A stretch of 11,677 nucleotides of DNA from Hyphomicrobiales bacterium (lineage in GTDB: Bacteria > Pseudomonadota > Alphaproteobacteria > Rhizobiales > Beijerinckiaceae): positions 1-11,677 of the forward strand of contig JAQGKM010000476.1 in assembly GCA_028290125.1 (NCBI GenBank), read 5' to 3'. The notes beneath the pieces were generated by a model. It ran no database searches, had not been told where the DNA came from, and worked only from the letters and a program-made list of their open reading frames with translations. Positions 1 to 5,788 of the stretch are shown here, one piece after another; the stretch's first letter is position 1, and every line of letters begins with the position of its first letter. The translations under genes were made by a program, and so were the position numbers.

Positions 1-417
1 CTCGGCTGCACGCTCCCCGCCGGCCTGGCGCAGGCCCGCGTTGTCGAACCTTCCGTCTACAATCTGGTGACCAACATGGCCGAGGCGCACGGGGTCGATC
101 CCGCGCTGGCGCATGCCGTCGTTAAAATCGAAAGCGGCTATAATTGCGCCGCTCGCAATCCGCGCTCCAGCGCGGCGGGCGCCATGCAGGTACTCAAAGG
201 CACGGCTCGCGGAGTCGGTGTGCAGGGAAACCTCCACGATTGCCGGACCGGGCTCGAAGCCGGACTTCGCTATCTCAAGAAGATGGTCACGTTGTCGGGC
301 GGGTCGGCCTGCGCCGCAGCTTCTGCCTATAACCGCGGTACGGTCGCGGGATGCACGGCTTACGGCCGCAAGGTCATGGCGAATATGCGCAAGGCGACGC
401 GCGTGGCGCAGCTCTGA
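1..417 (+). CDS. Lytic transglycosylase-like protein (SLT domain), 5' end cut by window
   Basis: Frame 1 is open from the first base, so the gene starts before the window. The visible N-terminus (LGCTLPAGLAQARV) looks like the end of a signal peptide, suggesting export to the periplasm. The first in-frame ATG, at 76, lies inside the domain and is not a likely start. The remainder has SLT/lysozyme-fold hallmarks in order: HAVVKIESGYN, whose Glu is the expected catalytic acid; AAGAMQVLKGTAR, the G-x-M-Q segment; and SAYNRG near the end. Members of this family cleave the MurNAc-GlcNAc bond of peptidoglycan to give 1,6-anhydro products. This is a single-domain protein with no LysM or other binding module in the visible part. 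Small SLT proteins often serve envelope-spanning machines such as pili or secretion systems; a link to the tad genes downstream is only an inference. Stop TGA at 415-417, followed at once by a hairpin terminator. Confidence 0.85.
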   Translation, partial: LGCTLPAGLAQARVVEPSVYNLVTNMAEAHGVDPALAHAVVKIESGYNCAARNPRSSAAGAMQVLKGTARGVGVQGNLHDCRTGLEAGLRYLKKMVTLSGGSACAAASAYNRGTVAGCTAYGRKVMANMRKATRVAQL

Positions 418-423
418 CCTCCT

Positions 424-455
424 GCCCCGCAGGACCGGCCTGCGGGGCGCCTTTC
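424..455 (+). terminator. Rho-independent-like terminator after the transglycosylase gene
   Basis: A perfect 10-bp stem, GCCCCGCAGG (424-433) and CCTGCGGGGC (439-448), encloses a 5-nt loop. It is followed by a short GCCTTTC stretch rather than a long T run. It starts 7 nt after the transglycosylase stop codon. The T tract is weak, so termination could be partial. The hairpin also sits downstream of the convergent minus-strand gene that ends at 468. Confidence 0.7.
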
Positions 456-467
456 AATCGTCAAAGA

Positions 468-773
468 TCAGAACGGAAAGTCGTCGTCGACGCGCTCGCA
501 GCGGTAGCCGACGAAGCACTGGCGCGTGTCGCCGGTGGCGACCCAGGCGGGCTTCGTGACCTCGTCGCGCTGGCAGAAGCCACGGGTGGCGACGAAACGA
601 TCGTAGATGTTGGGCCCGCTCCCCAGCACGACCGCGCCGCGTGTCGAGACGAGACCGCGCGCCGAGGCGCAGGACATGTGGAGGCTGTCAGGGCGCCCCT
701 GCGCCTGCGCCGCGTCGACCGACAGGGCGCCGAAGGCGACCGCCGCCAGGACAATTGCGGGTACTTTGCTCAT
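468..773 (-). CDS. Small exported four-cysteine protein of unknown function
   Basis: A protein of 101 residues. I chose the start MSKVPA at 773 because GGAG lies 8 nt upstream on the minus strand; an in-frame ATG 24 nt further upstream (797) has no comparable site. Residues 1-25 form a signal peptide (MSKVPAIVLAAVAFGALSV, then AQAQ), so the protein should be secreted to the periplasm. The mature part has four cysteines (in MSCASA, GFCQRD, RQCFVGY and YRCERV), enough for two disulfides, and ends in an acidic DDDFPF tail. The segments GAVVLGSGPNIYDRF and CFVGYRC resemble a small exported protein I associate with Rhizobiales genomes, but I know of no assigned function. It is divergent from cpaB, sharing a 155-bp intergenic region with it. 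Confidence 0.75.
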   Translation of the reverse strand: MSKVPAIVLAAVAFGALSVDAAQAQGRPDSLHMSCASARGLVSTRGAVVLGSGPNIYDRFVATRGFCQRDEVTKPAWVATGDTRQCFVGYRCERVDDDFPF

Positions 774-862
774 GCGAAAAACTCCAAGGATCATCATGGA
801 GATAAAACTGCGTCCAAAGGCAATGGATCCCGGGCAGATGCCGCCAGTTCTTCACCATTTTG

Positions 863-880
863 ATACTTCTCGGAAAGTAT
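863..880. promoter_or_regulatory. Inverted repeat, candidate operator upstream of cpaB
   Basis: ATACTT (863-868) and AAGTAT (875-880) are exact inverted 6-mers separated by CTCGGA. They lie in the AT-richer 155-bp gap between the divergent genes starting at 773 and 929. A second pair, ACAAG-CA-CTTGT, lies at 901-912. Either could be a binding site for a dimeric regulator serving one or both genes. No confident -35/-10 pair can be assigned by eye. Confidence 0.3.
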
Positions 881-928
881 TTCCAGTTAGGTTTGCGTCA
901 ACAAGCACTTGTCTGAGGTTTATAGCTC

Positions 929-1876
929 ATGAGCGAGACAGCCGTGAATGATGGTTCGGGCGGGCGCGCCTTTGGACGCGCAAAGTCCGGCGCCGCCGGC
1001 GTGACGAGCGTGTCGAAGCGCGGCGGCGGCATGCGCATGTCGAAGACCACGGTGCTGCGCCTGTTCGTCCTTCTTCTCGCGGGCGCCTCCGGCTATGCCG
1101 CAGTCCAGCTGGCCAGCACGCAGGAGCCCGGTCCTTCGGTCGCGGCCGTGCCGGTCGCCGCGCCCGTCCAGGAAACCGAAGACGTCCTCATCGCCAATGC
1201 CGAACTGCCGCTCGGCAAGGTCATCACGCCGGAAGACCTTGCGTGGGTCGCCTGGCCGAAGAAACTCGTCTCCGAACAGGCCCTGCGTCGCAGCGCCTCG
1301 CCAAAACTTCGCGAAGAGATGATCGGCTCGATGGTCCGCTCGTCGCTGCTGAAGGGCGAACCGATCCGGGCGGAAAAGATCGTCAAGGCGACGGGCTCGG
1401 GCATTCTCGCCGCCATGCTGCCGACCGGCTATCGCGCCATGGCGATCACGATCGACTCGCAGGGCGCGACGACCGCCGGCGGCTTCATCCTTCCCAACGA
1501 TCGCGTCGACGTGCTGCGCACGATGACCCGCGTCGATCCGGCGCGCGCCGAAGGCAAGATCGAAAGCGAAACCCTGCTCGCCAACGTCCGCGTGCTGGCG
1601 ATCGGCCAGAACATCCAGGAGCGCAACGGCGAACGCGTCGTCACCGGCTCCAACGCGACGCTCGAAGTCGATCCGTCGCAGGCCGAACTGCTCGCGCAGG
1701 CCCAGCGCTCGGGACAGATCTCGCTGACGTTGCGCAGCATGGCCGATTCCGGCCTGAAGCCCTCGACGGTTGCGGGCAGCGTCGCGGCGCACGGATCGCA
1801 GGCTGGTCTTCTGACGGTCGGCGTGTTGCGCGGCGGCAAGCGTCAGGAATATTCGGTTCGTGAACTGACGAACTGA
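929..1876 (+). CDS. cpaB: Flp/Tad pilus assembly protein CpaB (RcpC)
   Basis: A protein of 315 residues. CpaB is a periplasmic, inner-membrane-anchored component of the Tad (Flp) pilus machine that is thought to work with the secretin CpaC. A single membrane segment spans about residues 41-60 (TVLRLFVLLLAGASGYAAVQ). An SAF-like domain follows at about 83-152, containing EDVLIANAELPLGKVIT and WVAWPKKL; then comes the RcpC/CpaB domain, with GYRAMAITIDSQGATTAGGF and LPNDRVDVL at about 167-196. The start at 929 has GAGG 10 nt upstream but adds a 34-residue Gly/Arg-rich cytoplasmic extension. ATG codons at 1031 and 1037 would give the more usual short N-terminus, and I cannot decide between them. 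Normally cpaB is followed directly by cpaC. Here a repeat and an opposite-strand gene intervene, so it probably has its own transcript. Confidence 0.92.
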   Translation: MSETAVNDGSGGRAFGRAKSGAAGVTSVSKRGGGMRMSKTTVLRLFVLLLAGASGYAAVQLASTQEPGPSVAAVPVAAPVQETEDVLIANAELPLGKVITPEDLAWVAWPKKLVSEQALRRSASPKLREEMIGSMVRSSLLKGEPIRAEKIVKATGSGILAAMLPTGYRAMAITIDSQGATTAGGFILPNDRVDVLRTMTRVDPARAEGKIESETLLANVRVLAIGQNIQERNGERVVTGSNATLEVDPSQAELLAQAQRSGQISLTLRSMADSGLKPSTVAGSVAAHGSQAGLLTVGVLRGGKRQEYSVRELTN

Positions 1877-1904
1877 TCAGAGCTTCTCGCTCGCTCCGCC
1901 AACT

Positions 1905-2040
1905 CGTCATTGCGAGGAGCGGAGCGACGCGGCTTTCCTTCTTGGCTTCATCGATAAATATGCGCACGGCGACGGCTGCATCAAGAGCGACGTCTTCCGA
2001 AGATGGATTGCCGCGTCGCCTTCGGCTTCTCGCAATGACG
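1905..2040. repeat. Imperfect inverted-repeat (REP-like) element between convergent genes
   Basis: The left arm, 1905-1933, begins CGTCATTGCGAGGAGC and runs into GCGACGCGGC. The right arm, 2006-2040, is its imperfect reverse complement and ends TTCTCGCAATGACG. About 72 nt separate them. The two arms agree in the outer 12 bases and in the inner GCGACGCGGC block, differing by small indels between. The core is typical of dispersed intergenic repeats in Rhizobiales genomes. It sits in the gap between the converging cpaB and nuclease-like genes, where such elements usually occur, and could fold into a long hairpin that ends both transcripts. A single arm of the same family recurs at 11559-11587. 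Confidence 0.8.
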
Positions 2041-2067
2041 ATACCGAAGGGTTAAACGACAAGCTCG

Positions 2068-2760
2068 TTATCGTGAGGGCGCGGCCACGGCCAGTCCGTT
2101 GCGCACGAGATCTTCCGCGAGATCGATCTTGCCGGCCCGGCAGACGCCGCGAAGTTCGCCGCCGTCGCCTTCCTGAACGTCACACACCACTGGCCGTCCG
2201 CGCGTCAGCACTTCCAGACGGTTGGTGGCGCGCACCGCGCAAGGCTCGACCACGCCATCGAGACGCCGGCATTCCGAGCCGGGTGGCGACGGCGCAACGC
2301 CCGCAAGAGCAAACACGACGCCATCGGCGCCAATCTGAAGACCATCGCGGATCGTGACGTCGCGCAGGACCCGCGACCCAAGGACGCGGGGCTGCGGAAT
2401 GGCGACTGACGCTGCGGCGTTCGCAACAGGCAATGCCGGCTCGAGCGTGCGTGCGACGCCCATCGGCGCGGGCGACAGCATCGCATCGTCGAGATCGGCG
2501 CGAAGCGCAGGACGCAGCGTGAAAGCTTCGAGCACCGGCAAGGTCATGGGCGACGCCGGCGCCGGGCTCTTCATCAGGCTGTTGATCCCCGCAGCAAGAA
2601 GCGGCGTGGCGACGGGCGCGATGCAAAGCGCGAAGATCAACGCGCGCGCACGTCGGTCCGACTTCAATCTGACGCGCACCGCAAGACCCACCTGCACTCT
2701 CCTGACATCCGCCAAGGACATTCTCAGTGATTCAAGAATCACGCATGAACACTCAACCAT
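2068..2760 (-). CDS. Membrane-anchored SNase-like protein, probably catalytically inactive
   Basis: A protein of up to 230 residues. A basic N-terminus is followed by a membrane segment at about 39-60 (RALIFALCIAPVATPLLAAG), a Pro/Ala-rich linker to about 128, then a C-terminal domain at 129-228 patterned like thermonuclease-family proteins. The pattern is VLRDVTIRDGLQIG, ALAGVAP, C164 and C174 (VEPCAVRATN), LTRGRPVVCD with C193, RGVCRAGKIDLAEDLVRNGLAVA with C207. Active homologues have D-G-D-T then R-L-x-G-I-D-A-P-E. Here RDGLQI replaces the first and ALAGVAPSPP the second, so the expected catalytic Arg, Asp and Glu are not in place. A structural or binding role is more likely than nuclease activity. 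The start is uncertain: ATG 2760 has no clear ribosome site, and ATG 2721 (MSLADVRR) would keep the anchor. It is transcribed away from cpaC and splits cpaB from it. Confidence 0.7.
   Translation of the reverse strand: MVECSCVILESLRMSLADVRRVQVGLAVRVRLKSDRRARALIFALCIAPVATPLLAAGINSLMKSPAPASPMTLPVLEAFTLRPALRADLDDAMLSPAPMGVARTLEPALPVANAAASVAIPQPRVLGSRVLRDVTIRDGLQIGADGVVFALAGVAPSPPGSECRRLDGVVEPCAVRATNRLEVLTRGRPVVCDVQEGDGGELRGVCRAGKIDLAEDLVRNGLAVAAPSR
2727..2742. promoter_or_regulatory. 16-bp inverted repeat containing two GANTC sites
   Basis: GTGATTC-AA-GAATCAC has perfect 7-bp arms around a 2-nt centre and contains two GANTC methylation sites (2729-2733 and 2736-2740). It lies just upstream of the internal ATG (2721) of the SNase-like gene, or within its first codons if translation starts at 2760. 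A related GATTC-NN-GAATC palindrome lies at 2919-2930 in front of cpaC. Confidence 0.5.
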
Positions 2761-2820
2761 TTAGATGGGAGATGACTAACAAGTTGTTGAAATGCAAGAC
2801 GGAAGCTTAGCCATACGGCA

Positions 2821-2835
2821 TTGTCCTGAGGACAA
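2821..2835. promoter_or_regulatory. 15-bp palindrome, candidate operator of the divergent tad promoter region
   Basis: TTGTCCT-G-AGGACAA has perfect 7-bp arms around a single central base. It lies in the AT-rich 170-bp gap between the divergent SNase-like gene and cpaC. Its symmetry and position fit a dimeric regulator controlling one or both genes. It is not followed by a T run, so a terminator is unlikely. The regulator is unknown. Confidence 0.4.
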
Positions 2836-2891
2836 AGCCTACCGGTTTGTTTTCATTTGTTAACTTCTTCTGCCTAGTTTGGCACAATTAC

Positions 2892-2930
2892 GACTCACAT
2901 ATGAATCACTTCACGCGGGATTCGCGAATC
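2892..2930. promoter_or_regulatory. Cluster of four GANTC (CcrM-type) sites ending in a 12-bp palindrome at the cpaC start
   Basis: GACTC 2892-2896, GAATC 2903-2907, GATTC 2919-2923 and GAATC 2926-2930 lie within 39 bp. The last two form the perfect palindrome GATTCGCGAATC, which abuts the likely cpaC ATG at 2931. GANTC is the target of the cell-cycle methylase CcrM in alphaproteobacteria, so this region may couple tad expression to methylation state. A weak promoter-like TTGGCA (2879-2884) lies just upstream, but no convincing -10 follows. Confidence 0.5.
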
Positions 2931-4367
2931 ATGAACGCATACACACGATGTCCCTCGCCTCGCGTTTCGAGCGCCCTGCGTCTGTTGTTTTGCGTTCTGG
3001 TTCTCATCCTCGTCGCCCCCTTCGCCACCTCGCAGGCAGTGTTCGCCGCTGATCGGGGGCGCGTCGTGCGCCTCTCGCCGGAAGCGTCCCAGAACCTCAT
3101 CGTCGCCATCGGGGCGACGGAAACATTCCGGACAGGCGCGGCTTTCGTCGACCTTGTGGTCGGCGATCCCGACATCGCCGACGTCATGCCGCTGACCGAC
3201 CAGTCATTCTATATCCATGGCCGCCGCCTCGGGACGACGACGATCTCGGCTTACAATGCTGAGAAATCGCTCATCGGTTCAATCGAGGTCGAGGTTTCCT
3301 ACAACACCAACCGCCTGCAGGCGGAATTGCGCAAACGCCTTCCGGGCTCGCGCATCGAAGTTTCGTCGATCAATGGCCGCATCGTCCTCTCGGGCGCTGT
3401 CAGCGATGGCGTGACGATCGAGAAGGCGATGGAATTCGCACGCCAGTTCGGCAACGAAGTCGTGAACTCGATGACTGTCTCGCAGCCCCAGCAGGTCATG
3501 CTGGAGGTGCGCTTCCTCGAAGTCACCCGCAACGCGGGCCGCGATCTCGGCGTCACCTGGGAAATCGGAACGCCCAACAGCAAGTTCGGCGCAGCCACGG
3601 GTCTCGGCGGGGCCGCCGGCTCGTCGATCCCCTTCGGCACCGTGCTCGGCAAGATCCTGACGCGCGGCGGCAATGCGGACGTCATCATCGATGCGCTGGA
3701 GCAGAAGGGTCTCGCCCGGCGCCTCGCCGAACCCAATCTCGTCGCCATGTCCGGGCAGAGCGCCAGCTTCCTCGCCGGCGGCGAATTCCCGTTCCCGGTG
3801 CAGGCCGAACAGGGCCGCGTCACCGTCGCCTTCAAGAAGTTCGGCGTCAGCGTCAACTTCCTGCCGACCGTGCTGGCAGACGGCGTGATCAACCTGAAGA
3901 TCGAACCCGAAGTCAGCCAGCTCGACCAGACCAACGTGGTCAGCACCGGCGGCATCAACGTGCCGGCGCTGATCGTGCGCCGCGCCAACACGCAGGTCGA
4001 ACTGCGCGACGGACAGAGCTTCGCCATCGCGGGTCTGTTGCAGGCGACGAGCTCCGACGCGCTGAAGCAGCTGCCGTGGATCGGCGATGTGCCGATCATC
4101 GGCACGCTGTTCCGCAGCGCCTCCTTCGAAAAGCGCGAGACTGAACTCGTGATGATCGTCACGCCGCGTCTCGTCCAGCCGGCGCCGCCCGGCACGCGCC
4201 TCAAGACGCCGTTCGACGACAACCTGCCGGCCAACGATCCCGACCGCTTCCTGCTCGGCAAGCACGAAACTCCGAAGACATCCAAGACCGTCTCCATCAA
4301 GCCGGGTCCTGGCGGCCACGTGCTCGAGATGAAAGAGGGAGGCCGCCGTGCGATCGTTTCGAAGTGA
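2931..4367 (+). CDS. cpaC: Tad pilus secretin CpaC (RcpA)
   Basis: A protein of 478 residues from ATG 2931. It is the outer-membrane secretin through which the Flp/Tad pilus exits. A signal peptide at about 1-39 (VLVLILVAPFATSQAVFA, then ADRG) is followed by the N-terminal secretin domain (VRLSPEASQNLIVAIG, GDPDIADVMPL, YIHGRRLGTTTISAY). Next comes a BON-like segment (SINGRIVLSGAVSDG), then the secretin core (VMLEVRFLEVTRNAGRDLGV, ALEQKGLARRLAEPNLVAMSG). The C-terminal signature includes GLLQATSS and LPWIGDVPIIGTLFRS, and ends ELVMIVTPRLVQP. The frame is open back to a TTG at 2847, and an ATG at 2901 would add 10 residues. Neither 2901 nor 2931 has a good Shine-Dalgarno sequence; 2931 gives the most normal signal peptide. 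The next gene overlaps its end, indicating an operon. Confidence 0.95.
   Translation: MNAYTRCPSPRVSSALRLLFCVLVLILVAPFATSQAVFAADRGRVVRLSPEASQNLIVAIGATETFRTGAAFVDLVVGDPDIADVMPLTDQSFYIHGRRLGTTTISAYNAEKSLIGSIEVEVSYNTNRLQAELRKRLPGSRIEVSSINGRIVLSGAVSDGVTIEKAMEFARQFGNEVVNSMTVSQPQQVMLEVRFLEVTRNAGRDLGVTWEIGTPNSKFGAATGLGGAAGSSIPFGTVLGKILTRGGNADVIIDALEQKGLARRLAEPNLVAMSGQSASFLAGGEFPFPVQAEQGRVTVAFKKFGVSVNFLPTVLADGVINLKIEPEVSQLDQTNVVSTGGINVPALIVRRANTQVELRDGQSFAIAGLLQATSSDALKQLPWIGDVPIIGTLFRSASFEKRETELVMIVTPRLVQPAPPGTRLKTPFDDNLPANDPDRFLLGKHETPKTSKTVSIKPGPGGHVLEMKEGGRRAIVSK
4334..4342 (+). promoter_or_regulatory. Strong Shine-Dalgarno inside the cpaC 3' end, fixing a GTG start
   Basis: AGAGGGAGG lies 5 nt before GTG 4348, still within cpaC coding sequence. 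It supports the GTG as start of the next gene rather than the downstream ATG at 4372, and implies translational coupling. Confidence 0.65.
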
Positions 4368-4668
4368 TGTGATGAAGGGTGCGGCTCTCACGCTCGTCCT
4401 GGCGTGCGGCGCCTGCTCCGATGTGCTGGCGCGGCGCGACACGATCGCCTATTCGGCCGGCAACTCCATCGCGGCCAACCGCGCCATCCAGGTCATCGAC
4501 CCCTACCCGCGCCGCTCATTCCTGCGCGGCCAACCCACGGATGGGCTCAAGGCTCAGCAAAGCGTCAAGCGCTACCTTGCTCCGGACGCCGGGCTTTCGG
4601 CGCCGACATCCATAGCTCCGCCGAGCGCGGGCGCTTCCGCGTCCGGCCTTGCGGCGCCAACACAGTGA
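4348..4668 (+). CDS. Small tad-locus lipoprotein (unassigned family)
   Basis: A protein of 106 residues starting at GTG 4348 and overlapping cpaC by 20 nt. It has an N-terminal export signal (MKGAALTLVLACGACSD), with Cys20 and Cys23 as candidate lipidation sites; neither has an ideal lipobox, so lipid attachment is likely but not certain. The core RRDTIAYSAGNSIAANRAIQ followed by VIDPYPRRSF matches, from memory, a small protein often found beside cpaC in Rhizobiales tad clusters. The tail is Ala/Pro/Ser-rich and looks unstructured. It is too short and lacks the C-terminal features of classical CpaD (about 220 residues), but it occupies the cpaD position. A pilotin-like or accessory role for the secretin is an inference. 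Its stop codon overlaps an alternative GTG start of the next gene. Confidence 0.75.
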   Translation: MRSFRSDVMKGAALTLVLACGACSDVLARRDTIAYSAGNSIAANRAIQVIDPYPRRSFLRGQPTDGLKAQQSVKRYLAPDAGLSAPTSIAPPSAGASASGLAAPTQ

Positions 4669-4679
4669 CTGTGATCGTC

Positions 4680-5144
4680 ATGCGCTCCTTGCTCGCTCCC
4701 CTCGTCCTCCTTCTCGCCTTGCCGCTTGCAGGCTGCCAGACGATAGGACAATCGGCCGATCTCGTGCTCGACACCGCGCACATGGAGCAACCGACGGACG
4801 CGCTCACCGGCAAGGCGCAGTTCCGGGAAGGCAATTTCGGCCTCGCCGAGGAAGCCTTCCGGCGCGCGGTCGAACATGATCCAGGCGATGCGGAATCCTG
4901 GCTCGGGCTGGCGGCGACGCACGATCAGCTGCGCCGCTTCGACCTGTCGGATCGAGATTATGCGCAGGTCGAGCGGCTCGCCGGTCGCAATGCGACGCTG
5001 CTCAACAACCGTGGCTACTCCTACATCCTGCGGGGCAATTTCCCGAAGGCGCGTGCCGAGCTCATCGCAGCGCGGGCGCTAGATCCCGGCAATCCGGACA
5101 TCGAGTCCAATCTGTCCGCCGCCATCAGGGGCCGCCGCAACTAA
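4680..5144 (+). CDS. TPR lipoprotein of the tad locus (TadD-like)
   Basis: A protein of 154 residues. Residues 1-19 are a lipoprotein signal with a clear lipobox, LAGC (Cys19), so the protein should be membrane-anchored on the periplasmic side. From about residue 44 there are roughly three tetratricopeptide repeats: AQFREGNFGLAEEAFRRAV with EHDPGD; ESWLGLAATHDQLRRFDLSD; and LNNRGYSYILRGNFPKARAE with ALDPGNPD. TPR lipoproteins of this size (TadD) act as assembly factors in Tad systems. I chose ATG 4680, 11 nt after the previous stop, because it gives a compact signal peptide. A GTG at 4665 overlapping that stop would add 5 residues, and none of these starts has a strong ribosome site. It is the last gene of the cpaC operon, ending at a terminator. 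Confidence 0.82.
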   Translation: MRSLLAPLVLLLALPLAGCQTIGQSADLVLDTAHMEQPTDALTGKAQFREGNFGLAEEAFRRAVEHDPGDAESWLGLAATHDQLRRFDLSDRDYAQVERLAGRNATLLNNRGYSYILRGNFPKARAELIAARALDPGNPDIESNLSAAIRGRRN

Positions 5145-5145
5145 G

Positions 5146-5174
5146 AAAAAAGCCCCGGCGAACCGGGGCTTTTC
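5146..5174. terminator. Bidirectional rho-independent terminator
   Basis: GCCCCGG (5152-5158), loop CGAA, CCGGGGC (5163-5169), preceded by six A and followed by four T. Read on plus it ends the cpaC operon right after the TPR gene. Read on minus, the T run is longer (TTTTTT) and it ends the Arg/Gly-rich gene 12 nt past its stop. Confidence 0.92.
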
Positions 5175-5185
5175 TCGTTTCAGGT

Positions 5186-5662
5186 CTACCGGTCGCCGCC
5201 GCGCATGCCGCGACCTTCGCCGCCACCGCCGCCGCCGCGTCCGCCACGGTCACCGCCGCGCATTTCGCCGCGTCCGCCACCACGCATGTCGCCGCGCATG
5301 CCCCTCATGTCGCCGCCACGGCGCATCTCGGGTCCACGACGCATGTCCATGCGACGCTCCATCCGCGGGCGCTCCATGCGGCGCGGTCCCGGACCACCCC
5401 AGCCACGCCAGCCGCTCGGACCGCCCCAGCCAAGGCCGCGACGGAAGTTGTAGCCGCACCAGTAGAAGCCCGGACCACGCCAGCCGTTCGGATAGAAGCA
5501 ATAACGACGTCCGCCGTAGGAATACTGGACGTCCTGGGTGAGGTTGAAGTCCTGCACGCCGGCAAGACGGTCGATGCTCATCGGCGCGGCCTGCGCGGCC
5601 GGTGCGCCGAGCGCTCCAATGGCCATGCATGCGCCGGCGGCGGCCAAAAGCCATTTCCGCAT
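5186..5662 (-). CDS. Exported Arg/Gly/Met-rich low-complexity protein
   Basis: A protein of 158 residues. The start MRKWLL at 5662 is fixed by GGGAGGAG 5 nt upstream. Residues 1-26 form a signal peptide (MRKWLLAAAGACMAIGALGA, then PAAQA). The mature N-terminal part has a short conserved-looking patch, YCFYPNGWRGPGFYWCGY, followed by FRRGLGWGG: aromatic-rich, with two cysteines that could pair. The C-terminal half, about residues 90-158, is a run of degenerate R/G/M/D/E units such as MRRGPEMRRGGDMRG and GDMRGGGRGEMRGGDRGG. Similar exported proteins with a YCxY...GWYWCGY patch are common in Rhizobiales; no function is known to me. The high positive charge suggests contact with anionic envelope polymers, but that is speculation. 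It converges with the tad operon and shares its terminator. Confidence 0.78.
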   Translation of the reverse strand: MRKWLLAAAGACMAIGALGAPAAQAAPMSIDRLAGVQDFNLTQDVQYSYGGRRYCFYPNGWRGPGFYWCGYNFRRGLGWGGPSGWRGWGGPGPRRMERPRMERRMDMRRGPEMRRGGDMRGMRGDMRGGGRGEMRGGDRGGRGGGGGGEGRGMRGGDR

Positions 5663-5675
5663 GTTCACTCCTCCC

Positions 5676-5685
5676 AACGTACGTT
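5676..5685. promoter_or_regulatory. Perfect 10-bp palindrome just upstream of the Shine-Dalgarno
   Basis: AACGTACGTT abuts the GGGAGGAG ribosome site of the Arg/Gly-rich gene, so it lies in its 5' leader. It might be an operator or a chance palindrome; nothing else in the window matches it. Confidence 0.25.
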
Positions 5686-5788
5686 CCGCTTCGGGAACAC
5701 CGGAGGCATAACAGGCGGAACCCGGCACAGTTCCGATTCCACACCTTGCGCCGTGTCACACCCGCGGCATGTCGCGCCGGGAGCGCGC

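Noticed and set aside
2879..2896. Sigma-54 promoter (TTGGCAC...) before cpaC
   Set aside because: The -24-like TGGCAC is present, but the required TTGC(A/T) at -12 is replaced by CGACT.
2847..2930. TTG start at 2847 giving a 506-residue CpaC
   Set aside because: The extra residues form no sensible signal sequence and the codon has no ribosome site. ATG 2931 yields a normal signal peptide.
3279..4442. 387-residue minus-strand open frame opposite cpaC
   Set aside because: It is antisense to a clear secretin, has arginine/aspartate-rich composition typical of GC-rich shadows, and shows no domain.
5205..5453. Proline-rich plus-strand frame
   Set aside because: It is the complement of the Arg/Gly repeat tail. 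The minus frame has a ribosome site and signal peptide, the plus frame has neither.
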